DNA of 64,000 nucleotides, taken from NCBI RefSeq assembly GCF_900182695.1, contig NZ_FXTK01000016.1, positions 1 to 64,000 on the forward strand, written 5' to 3'. The notes under the pieces were generated by a model, which saw only the letters and a list, made by a program, of their open reading frames with translations, did no database searches and was not told where the DNA came from. A program made the translations under genes and the position numbers. The stretch comes from Paracoccus laeviglucosivorans (GTDB lineage: Bacteria > Pseudomonadota > Alphaproteobacteria > Rhodobacterales > Rhodobacteraceae). Below are positions 24,065 through 34,966 of this stretch, in pieces (within the stretch, counting starts at the first letter, position 1; each line of letters opens with the position of its first letter).

Positions 24065-27000
24065 TCACTCCTCATCCTCCGCATCCAGGAGTTCCATGTT
24101 GAGGCCCAGACCCCGGACCTCCTTGACCAGAACGTTGAACGATTCCGGCACGCCGGCCTCGAAGTTGTCTTCGCCCTTGACGATCGACTCATAGACCTTG
24201 GTGCGGCCTGCCACATCGTCCGACTTGACCGTCAGCATCTCCTGCAGGGTATAGGCGGCGCCGTAAGCTTCCAGAGCCCAGACCTCCATCTCACCCAGAC
24301 GCTGACCACCGAACTGCGCCTTACCACCCAGCGGCTGCTGCGTGACAAGCGAATACGGGCCGGTCGAACGTGCGTGCATCTTGTCATCGACAAGGTGGTG
24401 CAGCTTCAGGACGTATTTCATCCCGACGGTGACCTTGCGCGCGAACTGCTCGCCGGTACGGCCGTCGAAGACCACCGACTGACCCGAGGTGTCGAAGCCT
24501 GCCCGCATCAGCGCGTCGTTCACGTCGCCCTCTTTCGCGCCGTCAAAGACCGGCGTGGAAATCGGAACGCCGCCGCGAACCGCGTTGGCATGTTCGATCA
24601 GGGTGTCATCATCCATGCCCGAGAAGGTCTCGGCATAGAATTCGTCACCATAACCGTTCTGCATCGCCTCGCGCACCGGGGCCATGTCGCCATTGCGGCG
24701 ATAGTCCTGTAGCGCCTCGTCGATCTTGATGCCCAGGCCGCGCGATGCCCAGCCCATATGGGTTTCAAGGATCTGCCCGACGTTCATCCGCGAAGGCACG
24801 CCCAGCGGGTTCAGCACAAGATCGACCGGGGTGCCATCGGCCAGGAACGGCATGTCTTCGATCGGAACGACCTTGGACACGACGCCCTTGTTGCCGTGAC
24901 GACCGGCCATTTTGTCGCCTGCCTGAAGCTTGCGCTTCACGGCGACGAACACCTTGACCATCTTCATCACGCCCGGAGGCAGATCGTCGCCCTGACGGAC
25001 CTTTTCAACCTTGTCGTCGAAACGGTTGTCCAGCGCGCGCTTCAGGCTGTCGAACTGCTGGTTCAGCGCCTCGACTTCCTTGGCGGTCTCTTCCTCGGCG
25101 ACAGCAAGCTGCCACCATTGGCCGCGCGAAAGCTGGCTCAGCACGTCCTCATCGACATTGACGCCGGCCTTGATCCCTTTCGGGCCCTTGACGACTTCCT
25201 TGCCCATGATCAGCGTTTTCAGGCGCGCATAGATGTTGCGCTCAAGGATCGCCAGCTCGTCGTCCCGGTCGCGGGCCAGACGTTCGACTTCCTCACGCTC
25301 GATCTGCAGCGCACGTTCGTCCTTATCGACGCCGTGACGGTTGAAGACGCGCACTTCGACGATCGTGCCATAAGCACCCGGCGGCAGACGCAGCGAGGTG
25401 TCGCGCACGTCCGATGCCTTTTCGCCAAAGATGGCGCGCAGCAGCTTTTCTTCCGGGGTCATCGGCGATTCACCCTTGGGGGTGATCTTGCCGACCAGAA
25501 TATCGCCCGGACCCACTTCGGCGCCGATATAGACGATGCCAGCCTCATCGAGGTTGCGCAGCGCTTCTTCGCCGACGTTCGGGATGTCGCGGGTGATTTC
25601 CTCCGGCCCCAGCTTCGTGTCGCGGGCCGCCACTTCGTATTCGTCGATATGGATCGAGGTGAACACGTCGTCGCGGTGGATGCGTTCCGAAATCAGGATC
25701 GAGTCTTCGTAGTTGTAGCCGTTCCACGGCATGAAGGCCACGACCACGTTCCGGCCGATTGCCAGTTCGCCCTGATCGGTCGACGGACCGTCGGCCACGA
25801 CCTGACCTTTGACCACGCGCTCGCCCACCTTCACCAGCGGACGCTGGTTGATGGTCGAGGACTGGTTCGAACGCTTGAACTTGCGCAGACGATAGATGTC
25901 CACGCCCGCATCACCCGCACCCAGATCCTCGGTCGCACGGATAACGATACGCTGCGCATCGACCTGGTCGATGATGCCGCCGCGGCGCGCCATGATGGCT
26001 GCCCCGGAATCGCGCGCAACGGTCGCCTCCATGCCGGTGCCGACGAACGGCGCCTCGGCACGCAGCAGCGGAACCGCCTGACGTTGCATGTTCGAGCCCA
26101 TCAGGGCGCGGTTGGCGTCGTCGTTTTCAAGGAACGGAATCAGCGCCGCCGCGACCGAAACCAGCTGTTTGGGCGACACGTCGATCAGATCGACCGCATC
26201 CACCGGGTTCAGCATGAAATCGCCCGCCTGACGGGTCGAGATCAGTTCGTCAACGAACTTGCCTTTTTCGTCCAGCGTCGCGTTCGCCTGCGCGATGGTG
26301 TGACGCATCTCTTCGGTGGCGGACATATAGACCACGTCATCGGTCACCGCACCCTCGATCACCTTGCGGTAGGGGGTCTCGATGAAACCGTATTTGTTGA
26401 CGCGGGCAAAGGTCGCAAGGCTGTTGATCAGACCGATGTTCTGACCTTCCGGCGTCTCGATGGGGCACATCCGGCCATAATGGGTCGGGTGAACGTCGCG
26501 AACCTCGAAGCCTGCGCGTTCACGGGTCAGACCGCCCGGCCCAAGCGCCGAAAGACGACGCTTGTGCGTGACTTCGGACAGCGGGTTGGTCTGGTCCATG
26601 AATTGCGACAGCTGCGACGAGCCGAAGAATTCGCGAACAGCAGCCGCCGCCGGTTTGGCGTTGATCAGGTCCTGCGGCATCACGGTGTCGATTTCGACGC
26701 CCGACATACGTTCGCGGATCGCACGCTCCATGCGCAGCAGGCCGATGCGATACTGGTTCTCCATCAGCTCGCCGACCGAACGCACCCGGCGGTTGCCGAG
26801 ATGGTCGATGTCGTCGATCTCGCCCTTGCCGTCGCGCAGTTCCACAAGACCACGGATACAGGCGACAATATCGGCGTGACGCAGGGTGCGCTGGGTGTCC
26901 GGCGCGTCCAGATCCAGACGCATGTTCATCTTGACGCGGCCCACGGCCGAAAGGTCGTAACGCTCGCCGTCAAAGAACAGGCTGTCGAACAGGCTCGACG

Positions 27001-28213
27001 CGGCCTCGACGGTCGGCGGCTCGCCCGGACGCATGACGCGGTAGATGTCCATCAGCGCGCCATCGCGGCTCATGTTCTTGTCGGCAGCCATGGTGTTGCG
27101 GATATAGGGACCGACATTGACGTGGTCGATGTCCAGAACCGGAATATCCTCGACGCCGTTATCCAGCAGCACTTTCAGCAGGCCGCCCGCGATTTCCCCG
27201 TCGCGGTCGTATTCGATGGTGATCTCATCGCCCGCTTCGGCATAGATCAGGCCGGTCTGTTCGTTGATGATGTCCTTGGCGACAAAACGGCCAACAATCT
27301 TTTCGAACGGCATCAGGAGGTTGATGTCGCCCTTTTCGGAAAGCTGCTTGACCAGACGCGGGGTGACTTTCTCACCGGCCTTGGTGATGACTTCGCCGGT
27401 TTCGGCGTTCACCAGATCATAGGTCGGGCGGGTGCCGCGCACACGCTCGGGGAAGAACTTGGTAACCCAGCCCGCGTCCTGACCCCGGCTCGCGCGCTGA
27501 AGTTTGTAATCCACGGTGTCATAGAAAGCATCCATGATGCCTTCCTGATCCATGCCAAGCGCATAAAGCAGCGTCGTCACCGGCAGTTTGCGGCGACGGT
27601 CGATGCGCGCGAACACCAGATCCTTGGCGTCGAATTCGAAATCCAGCCACGAGCCGCGATAGGGAATGATGCGGCAGGCGAACAGCAGCTTGCCCGAGGA
27701 ATGGGTCTTGCCACGGTCATGGTCGAAGAACACGCCGGGCGAGCGGTGCATCTGCGACACGACCACGCGCTCGGTGCCGTTCACGATGAACGTGCCGTTT
27801 TGCGTCATCAGGGGCATGTCGCCCATGTAGACGTCTTGTTCCTTGATGTCCTTGACTGATTTCGCGCCGGTGTTTTCATCGACATCGAACACGATCAGGC
27901 GCAGGGTGACCTTCAAGGGCGCGGCATAGGTCATGTCGCGGGCCTGGCATTCGTCAACGTCGTATTTCGGGCGCTCGAGTTCGTATTTCACGAATTCCAG
28001 CGTCGCCGTTTCGTTGAAGTCCTTGATCGGGAACACCGACTGGAAGACGCCCTGGATGCCTTCACCGTCCTGATGTTGTTCCGCCTCGCCCGACCGCAGG
28101 AACAGGTCATAGGAGGACTTCTGAACCTCGATCAGGTTCGGCATCTCCAGAACTTCGCGGATATTGCCATAGTAACGCCGGATGCGTTTCTGGCCGACAT
28201 AAGCTTGCGCCAT
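24065..28213 (-). CDS. rpoB: RNA polymerase subunit beta
   Basis: The 1382 residues begin [16 protein letters not shown], with the usual alphaproteobacterial length. The rifampicin region is wild type at the common resistance positions: [16 protein letters not shown] and [13 protein letters not shown] keep the D, H and S residues. The C-terminal region has [25 protein letters not shown] gap of 247 bases separates it from rplL and holds a strong hairpin, so rpoBC may be partly uncoupled from rplJL. Confidence 0.98.
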   Translation of the reverse strand: MAQAYVGQKRIRRYYGNIREVLEMPNLIEVQKSSYDLFLRSGEAEQHQDGEGIQGVFQSVFPIKDFNETATLEFVKYELERPKYDVDECQARDMTYAAPLKVTLRLIVFDVDENTGAKSVKDIKEQDVYMGDMPLMTQNGTFIVNGTERVVVSQMHRSPGVFFDHDRGKTHSSGKLLFACRIIPYRGSWLDFEFDAKDLVFARIDRRRKLPVTTLLYALGMDQEGIMDAFYDTVDYKLQRASRGQDAGWVTKFFPERVRGTRPTYDLVNAETGEVITKAGEKVTPRLVKQLSEKGDINLLMPFEKIVGRFVAKDIINEQTGLIYAEAGDEITIEYDRDGEIAGGLLKVLLDNGVEDIPVLDIDHVNVGPYIRNTMAADKNMSRDGALMDIYRVMRPGEPPTVEAASSLFDSLFFDGERYDLSAVGRVKMNMRLDLDAPDTQRTLRHADIVACIRGLVELRDGKGEIDDIDHLGNRRVRSVGELMENQYRIGLLRMERAIRERMSGVEIDTVMPQDLINAKPAAAAVREFFGSSQLSQFMDQTNPLSEVTHKRRLSALGPGGLTRERAGFEVRDVHPTHYGRMCPIETPEGQNIGLINSLATFARVNKYGFIETPYRKVIEGAVTDDVVYMSATEEMRHTIAQANATLDEKGKFVDELISTRQAGDFMLNPVDAVDLIDVSPKQLVSVAAALIPFLENDDANRALMGSNMQRQAVPLLRAEAPFVGTGMEATVARDSGAAIMARRGGIIDQVDAQRIVIRATEDLGAGDAGVDIYRLRKFKRSNQSSTINQRPLVKVGERVVKGQVVADGPSTDQGELAIGRNVVVAFMPWNGYNYEDSILISERIHRDDVFTSIHIDEYEVAARDTKLGPEEITRDIPNVGEEALRNLDEAGIVYIGAEVGPGDILVGKITPKGESPMTPEEKLLRAIFGEKASDVRDTSLRLPPGAYGTIVEVRVFNRHGVDKDERALQIEREEVERLARDRDDELAILERNIYARLKTLIMGKEVVKGPKGIKAGVNVDEDVLSQLSRGQWWQLAVAEEETAKEVEALNQQFDSLKRALDNRFDDKVEKVRQGDDLPPGVMKMVKVFVAVKRKLQAGDKMAGRHGNKGVVSKVVPIEDMPFLADGTPVDLVLNPLGVPSRMNVGQILETHMGWASRGLGIKIDEALQDYRRNGDMAPVREAMQNGYGDEFYAETFSGMDDDTLIEHANAVRGGVPISTPVFDGAKEGDVNDALMRAGFDTSGQSVVFDGRTGEQFARKVTVGMKYVLKLHHLVDDKMHARSTGPYSLVTQQPLGGKAQFGGQRLGEMEVWALEAYGAAYTLQEMLTVKSDDVAGRTKVYESIVKGEDNFEAGVPESFNVLVKEVRGLGLNMELLDAEDEE

Positions 28214-28388
28214 AGAGGGTCTAACCTTTCGTCTTTCGCTTGCGGCGGTCGTCGGGGCCCGACCGGCACAAGGCGGCGAATAAGGGGTGGGGTCCCATTC
28301 GTGCCGCGCGTCCCACCGCGCGGCTCCCGAACCCCGAACATGCCCTGAAGGAAGGTTTGCCTTGGAAACCGTCCTTCAAGACAGGTTC

Positions 28389-28418
28389 GGCAGGGACCGG
28401 GAAAACCCGGACCCTGCC
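28389..28418 (-). other. Strong hairpin between rplL and rpoB
   Basis: GGCAGGG.CCGGG pairs with CCCGG.CCCTGCC around a 4-base loop: a 13-bp stem with one mismatch. No T run follows on the minus strand. Enterobacterial rplL-rpoB gaps carry an attenuator and an RNase III processing site; this hairpin is in the matching place, but its role is inferred. Confidence 0.6.
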
Positions 28419-28460
28419 CATTTCTTCAGCAAAGCAATCGGCCGATATGGGCCAACCGAA

Positions 28461-28832
28461 TTACTTCAGCTCGACTTTGGCGCCAGCCGCTTCGAGCTTT
28501 TTCTTCATTTCTTCGGCGTCGGCTTTCGACACGCCTTCTTTGACTTTGCCGCCAGCTTCGACGAGGTCTTTGGCTTCCTTCAGGCCCAGACCGGTGATGC
28601 CGCGAACTTCTTTGATCACGTTGATCTTGTTCGCGCCGGCGTCGGTCAGAACGACGTCGAATTCGGTCTTTTCTTCAACTGCTTCAGCAGCTGCAGCAGG
28701 ACCAGCAACCATGACGGCGCCACCGGCAGCCGGCTCGATGCCGTATTCGTCTTTCAGGATGGTCTTCAGTTCCTGAGCTTGCAGCAGCGTCAGGTTCACG
28801 ATTTCTTCGGCGAGTTTTTTCAGGTCAGCCAT
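28461..28832 (-). CDS. rplL: 50S ribosomal protein L7/L12
   Basis: L7/L12 forms the flexible stalk that recruits GTPase factors. The 123 residues have the N-terminal dimer domain ([19 protein letters not shown]), an alanine-rich hinge ([15 protein letters not shown]) and the C-terminal domain with [20 protein letters not shown]. It follows rplJ after 66 bases. Confidence 0.98.
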   Translation of the reverse strand: MADLKKLAEEIVNLTLLQAQELKTILKDEYGIEPAAGGAVMVAGPAAAAEAVEEKTEFDVVLTDAGANKINVIKEVRGITGLGLKEAKDLVEAGGKVKEGVSKADAEEMKKKLEAAGAKVELK

Positions 28833-28898
28833 TTTTCCGTTCTTTCCATTAAATGTTCCAACGTCGGGGTTTCAACCCCACGAGGGAATGGGATTGCC

Positions 28899-29414
28899 TC
28901 AAGCGGCCTCACGCTCTTCCAGAGTCGTGAGGATGCTCGCGATGTTGCTGGCAGGTGCGCCGATCGCGCCCGCGATGTTGGAAGCAGGTGCACCGATGCA
29001 ACCCACGATCGAAGCGATAAGCTCCTCACGCGACGGCATCTGGGCAACGGCTTTCACACCGGCAGGGTCAAGGGCCGTGTCACCCATCGCACCGCCCAGG
29101 ATGACGAACTTGTCGTTACCCTTGGCGTACTTGTCCGCGACCTTGGCAGCAGCCACAGGATCCTCGGAGAAGGCGAGCACGGTCATACCCGTCAGATAGT
29201 TGGCGATGCTTGCGCAAGGCTTCCCATCCAGGGCGATCTTGGCGAGCCTGTTCTTGGCAACGCGAACGGACCCACCAGCTTCGCGCATTTGCGCGCGCAG
29301 GTCCTGCATTTGGGCAACCGTCATTCCTTCGTAGTGGGCAACCACCACGACGCCAGAGGCTTCAAAGATCTGGCCGAGTTCATCGACCAACTGCTCTTTT
29401 TGCGCTCTATCCAC
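28899..29414 (-). CDS. rplJ: 50S ribosomal protein L10
   Basis: L10 anchors the L7/L12 dimers. The GTG at 29414 gives 171 residues, (M)[16 protein letters not shown]…, which fits relatives; earlier in-frame codons fall in the untranslated leader. The C-terminal helix that binds L12 has a near-duplicated [20 protein letters not shown] segment, also typical of the order. It begins after a 233-base leader. Confidence 0.96.
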   Translation of the reverse strand: MDRAQKEQLVDELGQIFEASGVVVVAHYEGMTVAQMQDLRAQMREAGGSVRVAKNRLAKIALDGKPCASIANYLTGMTVLAFSEDPVAAAKVADKYAKGNDKFVILGGAMGDTALDPAGVKAVAQMPSREELIASIVGCIGAPASNIAGAIGAPASNIASILTTLEEREAA

Positions 29415-29647
29415 GGTTTCACTCCAAGTATGGGGGTTTCCCCCCGGCTCAACTTTCCAGCCGCCCGAACAGCGACCGGAACGGGTCCGTGACGGTCCCA
29501 AGATCCCCCGAACAGAAGCCCGGAAAATGGTCTTGATCCCATCTCAGGAAGGAAATTAAGCGGGCTTCCCCGCACCCTCCGTCTCGGACAGGACGGGGCA
29601 TCGCTGCCCCGCCATCCGCCGGATCACTCCGGCGAAACTTGTGCCGC
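29415..29647 (-). promoter_or_regulatory. Probable L10 leader region
   Basis: The 233 bases between rplA and rplJ are too long for a plain spacer and contain several GC-rich inverted repeats. One is GGGGG-AAA-CCCCC (29432-29444) ending about 18 bases before the GTG. In many bacteria L10-L12 binds such a leader to limit translation. I could not identify the exact kink-turn. Confidence 0.4.
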
Positions 29648-30346
29648 TTATTGCGAAGCGGCCGAAGAAACGTCCAGCGACACGCCCGGACCCATGGTCG
29701 AGCTGATCGAGACTTTCTTCACATAGGTGCCTTTGGCGCCCGACGGCTTGGCGCGGGTCACGGCATCCACGAAAGCGCGGATGTTTTCGACCAGCTTGGC
29801 TTCGTCGAACGAGGCTTTGCCGACGCCAGCGTGCACGACGCCCGCTTTTTCGGCTTTGAACTGAACTTCACCGCCCTTGGCAGCTTCGACGGCCGCTTTC
29901 ACGTCCATCGTCACCGTGCCGACCTTGGGGTTCGGCATCAGGTTGCGCGGGCCCAGGATCTTGCCCAGACGGCCGACCAGCGGCATCATGTCCGGGGTAG
30001 CGATGCAGCGATCGAATTCGATCTTGCCCGACTGGATGGTCTCCAGCAGGTCTTCTGCACCGACGATCTCGGCACCGGCGGCTTTCGCTTCGTCAGCTTT
30101 GGGGCCACGGGCGAAAACGGCGACGCGGACGTGCTTGCCCGTGCCGTTCGGCAGGGTGACGACGCCGCGGACCATCTGGTCGGCATGGCGCGGGTCAACG
30201 CCCAGGTTCATCGCGATTTCGACGGTTTCATCGAATTTCGCTTTGACGTTGGCTTTCACCAGGGCGACGGCAGCTTCGACCGAAAGGTTCGACTGGCCTT
30301 CGAAGGCAGCGCGAGCGGCGGCTTTGTTCTTGGAAACTTTTGCCAT
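29648..30346 (-). CDS. rplA: 50S ribosomal protein L1
   Basis: L1 forms the mobile stalk that moves E-site tRNA and can repress its own operon. The 232 residues begin [20 protein letters not shown] and include [25 protein letters not shown] and the C-terminal [16 protein letters not shown]. It follows rplK after three bases. Confidence 0.97.
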   Translation of the reverse strand: MAKVSKNKAAARAAFEGQSNLSVEAAVALVKANVKAKFDETVEIAMNLGVDPRHADQMVRGVVTLPNGTGKHVRVAVFARGPKADEAKAAGAEIVGAEDLLETIQSGKIEFDRCIATPDMMPLVGRLGKILGPRNLMPNPKVGTVTMDVKAAVEAAKGGEVQFKAEKAGVVHAGVGKASFDEAKLVENIRAFVDAVTRAKPSGAKGTYVKKVSISSTMGPGVSLDVSSAASQ

Positions 30347-30349
30347 GAC

Positions 30350-30802
30350 TTAGCCTTTCACCTCGATACCGATCGAACGGGCCGAGCCGAGGATGATCTG
30401 CATCGCGGCTTCCACGTCATTCGCGGACAGGTCTTTCATCTTGGCTTCGGCGATCTCGCGAACTTGCTTCGCGGTCACGGTGCCAGCAACCACACGACCG
30501 GGCTTTTCCGAGCCTTTGGCGCGGTTACGCTTGCCGACCGGCTTCAGGCCAGCGGCCTTTTTCAGCAGGAACGACGCGGGCGAGGTCTTGGTCTCGAACG
30601 TGAACGACTTGTCGGCGTAATAGGTGATCACGACCGGAACGGGCGAACCCTGTTCCATTTCCTGCGTCTTGGCGTTGAACGCCTTGCAGAATTCCATGAT
30701 GTTGATGCCGCGCTGACCCAGTGCGGGACCAACCGGCGGGGACGGGTTTGCTTGACCCGCCTTGATTTGCAGCTTCAGGCTGCCGACGACTTTCTTGGCC
30801 AT
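30350..30802 (-). CDS. rplK: 50S ribosomal protein L11
   Basis: L11 belongs to the GTPase-associated centre and is needed for RelA activation. The 150 residues begin [32 protein letters not shown] and end in RSIGIEVKG with the rRNA-binding ARSIGIE-type signature. An 85-base gap without a recognisable signal separates it from nusG. Confidence 0.97.
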   Translation of the reverse strand: MAKKVVGSLKLQIKAGQANPSPPVGPALGQRGINIMEFCKAFNAKTQEMEQGSPVPVVITYYADKSFTFETKTSPASFLLKKAAGLKPVGKRNRAKGSEKPGRVVAGTVTAKQVREIAEAKMKDLSANDVEAAMQIILGSARSIGIEVKG

Positions 30803-30887
30803 GTGGCCCTCTCCTTATCATCACGCCCCGGTATGGAGCAGACTTAGCGGTGCGGCCTTGCCCGTAGGCGCGGCCTCCCGCGACAGA

Positions 30888-31427
30888 TCACGCGGTCTTG
30901 GCGACCTGCGTGAATTCCAGTTCGACCGGCGTGGGCCGACCAAAGATCGAGACGGTGACTTTGATGCGGCTTGCCGCCTCGTCCACTTCCTCGACCATGC
31001 CCGAGAAGCCCTCGAACGGGCCGTCGGTCACATTCACTTTTTCGCCCACGTCGAACCGGATCAGGTTGCGCGGCGCGACTTCTGCCCCGCCCTCGCCGGT
31101 GCGATGCAGGATGGCGTTCACTTCGTCGTCGCGCATCGGCATCGGCTTGCCCTGCGCGCCCAAAAACCCCGTCACCCGATTGATCGAGTTGACCAGGTGA
31201 TAGGTGCGGTCCGACAGTTCCATGCGCACCAGCACATAGCCGGGCATGAAGCGACGTTCCGAGGTCACCTTTTTGCCGCGACGGATCTCGATCACCTCTT
31301 CGGTGGGGACCAGAACCTCATCGATCTGATCCTCAAGTCCCTTCTCGACAACCGCCTGACGAATCGCTTCGGCGACCTTCTTTTCAAAGTTGGACAGGAC
31401 GCTGACCGAATACCAACGCTTTGCCAT
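30888..31427 (-). CDS. nusG: Transcription elongation/antitermination factor NusG
   Basis: NusG binds RNA polymerase and couples it to Rho or to the ribosome through S10. The ATG at 31427 gives 179 residues, MAKRWYSVSVLSNFEKKV…, with the NGN domain (RRFMPGYVLVRMEL) and the C-terminal KOW domain (GEKVNVTDGPFEGFSGMVEEV). It is about 200 bases after secE and has its own promoter candidate. Confidence 0.97.
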   Translation of the reverse strand: MAKRWYSVSVLSNFEKKVAEAIRQAVVEKGLEDQIDEVLVPTEEVIEIRRGKKVTSERRFMPGYVLVRMELSDRTYHLVNSINRVTGFLGAQGKPMPMRDDEVNAILHRTGEGGAEVAPRNLIRFDVGEKVNVTDGPFEGFSGMVEEVDEAASRIKVTVSIFGRPTPVELEFTQVAKTA

Positions 31428-31589
31428 GCTTCGATCGACCCCTGCTTTTCTTCGGCCTGACTTGCGCCAAACCCTTGAATTCATCTTTCCCGCCCGCCTC
31501 GGCCCATCAACAAATCAGGGCGTCCGGCAAAATTGAAATCGGCGCGCACGATCGAATCGTTGCACGCCGCATCATGGGCAGGTCGGGCG

Positions 31590-31618
31590 GGAATAACGCC
31601 ACCTGCCCCCTATTGCAA
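31590..31618 (-). promoter_or_regulatory. Candidate promoter of nusG
   Basis: On the minus strand TTGCAA (31618-31613), a 17-base spacer TAGGGGGCAGGTGGCGT, and TATTCC (31595-31590), just after the secE stop. The TTGCAA-nnAGGGGGCAG part is close to the rpmC upstream sequence at 6911-6939. Confidence 0.5.
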
Positions 31619-31623
31619 GCACT

Positions 31624-31815
31624 TTAGCCGACCAGGTGCAGGATTCCAGACAGGCCCGACTTGATCGCCAGATCGACGAGGAAGAAGAAGATCGAGGCCA
31701 GAGTCGCCATGATAAAGACCATGATCGTGGTCGTGATCACCTCGCGACGGGTGGGCCAGGTGATCTTGCCGATCTCGGCGCGCACCTGCGAAATGAACTG
31801 AACGGGGTTGGCCAT
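31624..31815 (-). CDS. secE: Protein translocase subunit SecE
   Basis: SecE clamps SecY in the inner-membrane translocon. The short 63-residue form has the conserved cytoplasmic helix (EIGKITWPTRREVITTTIMV) and a single membrane segment (about residues 32-52). It is in the usual place upstream of nusG, but a sulfotransferase-like gene separates it from tRNA-Trp. Confidence 0.96.
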   Translation of the reverse strand: MANPVQFISQVRAEIGKITWPTRREVITTTIMVFIMATLASIFFFLVDLAIKSGLSGILHLVG

Positions 31816-31842
31816 GATGATCCCTTCGGTCTTGCAGCGCGT

Positions 31843-31871
31843 CAGATAGACCGCGCCGCCCGGCTTTTCAA
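31843..31871 (-). promoter_or_regulatory. Candidate promoter of secE
   Basis: On the minus strand TTGAAA (31871-31866), a 17-base spacer, and TATCTG (31848-31843). It lies 28 bases before the secE ATG, so the untranslated leader would be very short. Confidence 0.5.
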
Positions 31872-31893
31872 GCGCCGATTGGCCTGCCTGCCT

Positions 31894-32766
31894 TCACGGA
31901 TCAAGGAATTCGACCTTGGCCAGCTGGCGCAGCCCGTCAATATCGGCGGCATAATTGGCGTCGGACCGGGCATGGACGGCATCGTCCAGCAGCCGCAGCC
32001 CGCGATGCCCGTCCGACCGGGGAAAGCGGTTACGCGCGCGGCGCACCAGTTCGCGCAGATCGCTTTCGCTGTCGGACATGGCGCGGCTTAGAAACCATTC
32101 ATAGCCCGCTTGCGTCAGGCTTTCGTTCGACGGCGGCGGTTCGGGCACGATACCCGCGCAGTCCTGCGGCAGCATATGCGCCAGCAGCCGCGGACGCAGC
32201 GCGCGGTAATCCTCATATCGCCAGACGATCAGACGCTCGACCTCGTCGATCTCGGATAGGCGCCGGATCAGATTGCCCCAGAAACTGCGCGACGGATCGC
32301 GCCCGCGCAGATATGGGGTCAGCTCGATCTCATTGCCCAGACTTAGTTGCAGCGCAAAGGCCGAGACGTTGAAGCCAGCCGGATCGCGCAGCCCCAGATA
32401 AAGCGTCGCAGGCCCGCCCCCGGCCAGCGCGATGACCTGCCGGACCCGACGCGCTGCAAAGGGATAGATCAGCCCACGGCGCGAAAACATATTGCTGCGA
32501 TGCGTGCCGCCAAGGATGTTCTCCTCCGAGATCAGGATCCGGTCGCATTCCGCCCGCAACCCGCGCAGCATATCGGCGCAATCCGCGTCATGTTCGCCAC
32601 CCGGCCCATGCGACAGGACCTGCGCCAATGACACGGGATCACCCCGCAGCAGCGGTGGATCGACATATGCCACGCCGCACGCGCGCAATTCGTCCCGCAC
32701 CAGACGCATCGAATATTGCAGATGGGTCGAGGCGGTCTTGTGCGCCCCCAGATGAATTTTCAGCAC
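31894..32766 (-). CDS. Sulfotransferase-like protein
   Basis: The GTG at 32766, with AGGAAGG upstream, gives 290 residues, (M)LKIHLGAHKTASTHLQ…. That opening is the PAPS 5'-phosphosulfate-binding P-loop (xGxxKTxTTxLQ) of the sulfotransferase family. Further on are LISEENILGG and YLGLRDPAGFNVSAFA, a plausible 3'-phosphate-binding arginine/serine region. The acceptor is unknown; bacterial members often sulfate surface glycans or small molecules. It is inserted between tRNA-Trp and secE, normally close neighbours. Confidence 0.65.
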   Translation of the reverse strand: MLKIHLGAHKTASTHLQYSMRLVRDELRACGVAYVDPPLLRGDPVSLAQVLSHGPGGEHDADCADMLRGLRAECDRILISEENILGGTHRSNMFSRRGLIYPFAARRVRQVIALAGGGPATLYLGLRDPAGFNVSAFALQLSLGNEIELTPYLRGRDPSRSFWGNLIRRLSEIDEVERLIVWRYEDYRALRPRLLAHMLPQDCAGIVPEPPPSNESLTQAGYEWFLSRAMSDSESDLRELVRRARNRFPRSDGHRGLRLLDDAVHARSDANYAADIDGLRQLAKVEFLDP

Positions 32767-32940
32767 CCGCCCGCCGCCTTCCTGAATGCGGCCCGTCCTG
32801 CGATGTCGGAATGAATGAACAAATGCTGAAATCCGGGTGACTTGATTGCGCGGTAATCTGGCCCGCCGGCACGTATCTGGCAAGTGCGGGTCCGAAAACG
32901 ACAAAGCCCGGAGCGCGCTCCGGGCTTTCGTCTTTACGGC

Positions 32941-33016
32941 TGGCAGGGGTTGGGGGACTCGAACCCACGACCCTCGGTTTTGGAGACCGATGCTCTACCA
33001 ACTGAGCTAAACCCCT
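32941..33016 (-). tRNA. trpT: tRNA-Trp (CCA anticodon)
   Basis: The minus strand forms a complete cloverleaf: acceptor AGGGGTT / AACCCCT, D-arm GCTCAGTTGGTAGAGC, anticodon arm TCGGT-CTCCAAA-ACCGA, T-arm with GGTTCGAGTCC, discriminator G and an encoded 3' CCA (32943-32941). The anticodon CCA reads UGG. Together with secE-nusG it marks the tuf-tRNA-Trp-secE-nusG arrangement of many proteobacteria. Confidence 0.97.
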
Positions 33017-33028
33017 AGGCCGTGGTGC

Positions 33029-33057
33029 TGATTACCCAAGGCCGGGCGGTTGTTCAA
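33029..33057 (-). promoter_or_regulatory. Promoter of tRNA-Trp
   Basis: On the minus strand TTGAAC (33057-33052), a 17-base spacer, and TAATCA (33034-33029), ending 12 bases before the mature tRNA. Confidence 0.6.
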
Positions 33058-33084
33058 GAGGGAACTGACCGCCCTGCCCGCGTT

Positions 33085-34929
33085 TCACACGCTTTCCAGA
33101 AAACCGCCCGATTGCCGCGCCCACAGGCCCGCATAGATGCCCCCATGCGCCAGCAACTGGTCATGCGTGCCCTGTTCGACGATGCGGCCCTGTTCCATCA
33201 CCACCAGACGGTCCATCCGTGCGATGGTGGACAGGCGGTGCGCAATCGCGATGACGGTCTTGCCCTGCATCAGCATTTCAAGCTGGCTTTGGATCGCGGC
33301 CTCCACCTCGCTGTCCAGCGCGCTGGTCGCTTCGTCCAGCACAAGGATCGGCGCGTCCTTCAGCAGCACTCGCGCGATGGCGATGCGCTGGCGCTGGCCG
33401 CCCGACAGCTTGACGCCGCGTTCGCCCACATGCGCCTCATATCCGCGCCGTCCGCCCGAATCGCTTAGGCCGGGGATGAACTGCCCCGCCTCGGCCAGTT
33501 CCGCCGCCTGCAGGATCAGCTCCTCGGACGCATCGGGGCGGCCATAGGCGATGTTTTCCCGGATCGAGCGGTGCAGCAGCGACGTGTCCTGCGTCACCAC
33601 CCCGATCGCGGCGCGCAGGGATTCCTGCGTGACCTGCGAAATATCCTGCCCGTCAATCAGGATCTTGCCCGATTCGACATCGTGGAAACGCAGCATCAGG
33701 TTCACCAGCGTCGATTTGCCCGCGCCCGAGCGTCCCACCAGACCGATCCGCTCTCCGGGTGCGATCTTCAGGCTCAGGTCGTTCAGCACCGCGACGGGCC
33801 GCCCCTCGGGTGTTTCGCCATAGCGGAAGGTGACGTCCCTGAACTCCAGCCCGCCTTCGGGAACGGCCAGCGGCTTGGCATGGGGTTGATCGACCACCAT
33901 GCGCGGCAGCGAAAGCGAGCCGATGCCGTCGCGCACCGTGCCGATGTTTTCGAACAGGCCCGCGAATTCCCACATGATCCAATGCGACATGTTGCCCAGC
34001 CGCAAGGCCAGCGGAATGGCGATGGCGACCGCCCCCACCTCGACCTTGCCGTTCATCCACAGCCACAGACCCAGCGCCGTCACGGCGAAGGTCAGGCCCG
34101 AATTCAGCGTGGCCAGCAGCAGGTTCTGGATCGAGGCCAGACGCATCTGCTTATGCACCGTGTCCAGAAACCCGTCCATGCTTTCGCGGACATAGGATTC
34201 CTCCCGCGAGGAATGGGAAAACAGCTTCACGGTGGTGATGTTGGTATAGCTGTCCACCACCCGGCCCGTCATCACGGCGCGGGCATCGGCCTGCGCCTCG
34301 CTGACGCGGCCGATGCGGGGGATCAGCCACCACAGCAGGATGCCGTAAAGCACGCCCCATGCCACAAAGGGCAGCGCCAGCCAGCCATCGGTCGAGGCGG
34401 CAAGAATAAGCGCCCCGATGAAATAGACGCCGACATAGACCAGCACATCCATGAACTTCATCGCGACTTCGCGCACGGCCAGCGCCGTCTGCATCAGCTT
34501 GGTGGCGATGCGGCCCGCGAATTCGTCCTGAAAATAGCTCATCGACTGGCGCAGCAGGTAACGATGCGCCTGCCAGCGGATGCGCTGCGGCAGGTTGCCC
34601 ATCAGCGTCTGGTGCATCAACAGCGTGAACATCACCTGCAACAGCGGGATCGCGATCATCAGGATCGCGCCCATCAGGATCAGGCGATTGCCCTCGGCCG
34701 CCCAGAAATCGGCGCGGTCGGCCCCGGACAGCCGGTCCACCAGCGAGCCCAGATAGCCGAACAGCACCACCTCGCAGACCGCGATCAGCGCCGAACAGGC
34801 GGCCATGGACAGCATATAGCCCCAGGCGCCGCGCGTGAAATGCAGCATGAAGCTGACAAATCCGCCGGGCGGCATCTTAGGCGCTTCGGACGGATAGGGA
34901 TCAAGCCGGCGCTCGAACCAGCTAAACAT
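33085..34929 (-). CDS. ABC exporter, fused membrane and ATPase domains
   Basis: A half-transporter of about 614 residues with an N-terminal six-helix membrane domain (about 25-330) and a C-terminal ATPase: Walker A GRSGAGKST, signature LSGGQRQRIAIAR, Walker B ILVLDEATSALD and the H-loop AHRLSTI. It would work as a dimer in the inner membrane; the cargo (lipid, peptide or drug) is not apparent. The start is either 34929 (GAGG eight bases before) or 34941 (GAAGGG eight bases before). It follows the acetyltransferase gene after 37 bases and may share its transcript. Confidence 0.9.
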   Translation of the reverse strand: MFSWFERRLDPYPSEAPKMPPGGFVSFMLHFTRGAWGYMLSMAACSALIAVCEVVLFGYLGSLVDRLSGADRADFWAAEGNRLILMGAILMIAIPLLQVMFTLLMHQTLMGNLPQRIRWQAHRYLLRQSMSYFQDEFAGRIATKLMQTALAVREVAMKFMDVLVYVGVYFIGALILAASTDGWLALPFVAWGVLYGILLWWLIPRIGRVSEAQADARAVMTGRVVDSYTNITTVKLFSHSSREESYVRESMDGFLDTVHKQMRLASIQNLLLATLNSGLTFAVTALGLWLWMNGKVEVGAVAIAIPLALRLGNMSHWIMWEFAGLFENIGTVRDGIGSLSLPRMVVDQPHAKPLAVPEGGLEFRDVTFRYGETPEGRPVAVLNDLSLKIAPGERIGLVGRSGAGKSTLVNLMLRFHDVESGKILIDGQDISQVTQESLRAAIGVVTQDTSLLHRSIRENIAYGRPDASEELILQAAELAEAGQFIPGLSDSGGRRGYEAHVGERGVKLSGGQRQRIAIARVLLKDAPILVLDEATSALDSEVEAAIQSQLEMLMQGKTVIAIAHRLSTIARMDRLVVMEQGRIVEQGTHDQLLAHGGIYAGLWARQSGGFLESV

Positions 34930-34966
34930 TTGAAACCTCATTGATTTGCCCTTCGTGGGCATTGCG

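Noticed and set aside
24758..27859. A very long open frame on the plus strand opposite rpoB (about 1,030 codons), and similar ones opposite rpoC, fusA and tuf
   Set aside because: They follow from the high GC content and codon bias of the genes on the minus strand. The translations are rich in H, R, D and Q without domain-like patterns, and the minus-strand genes are certain.
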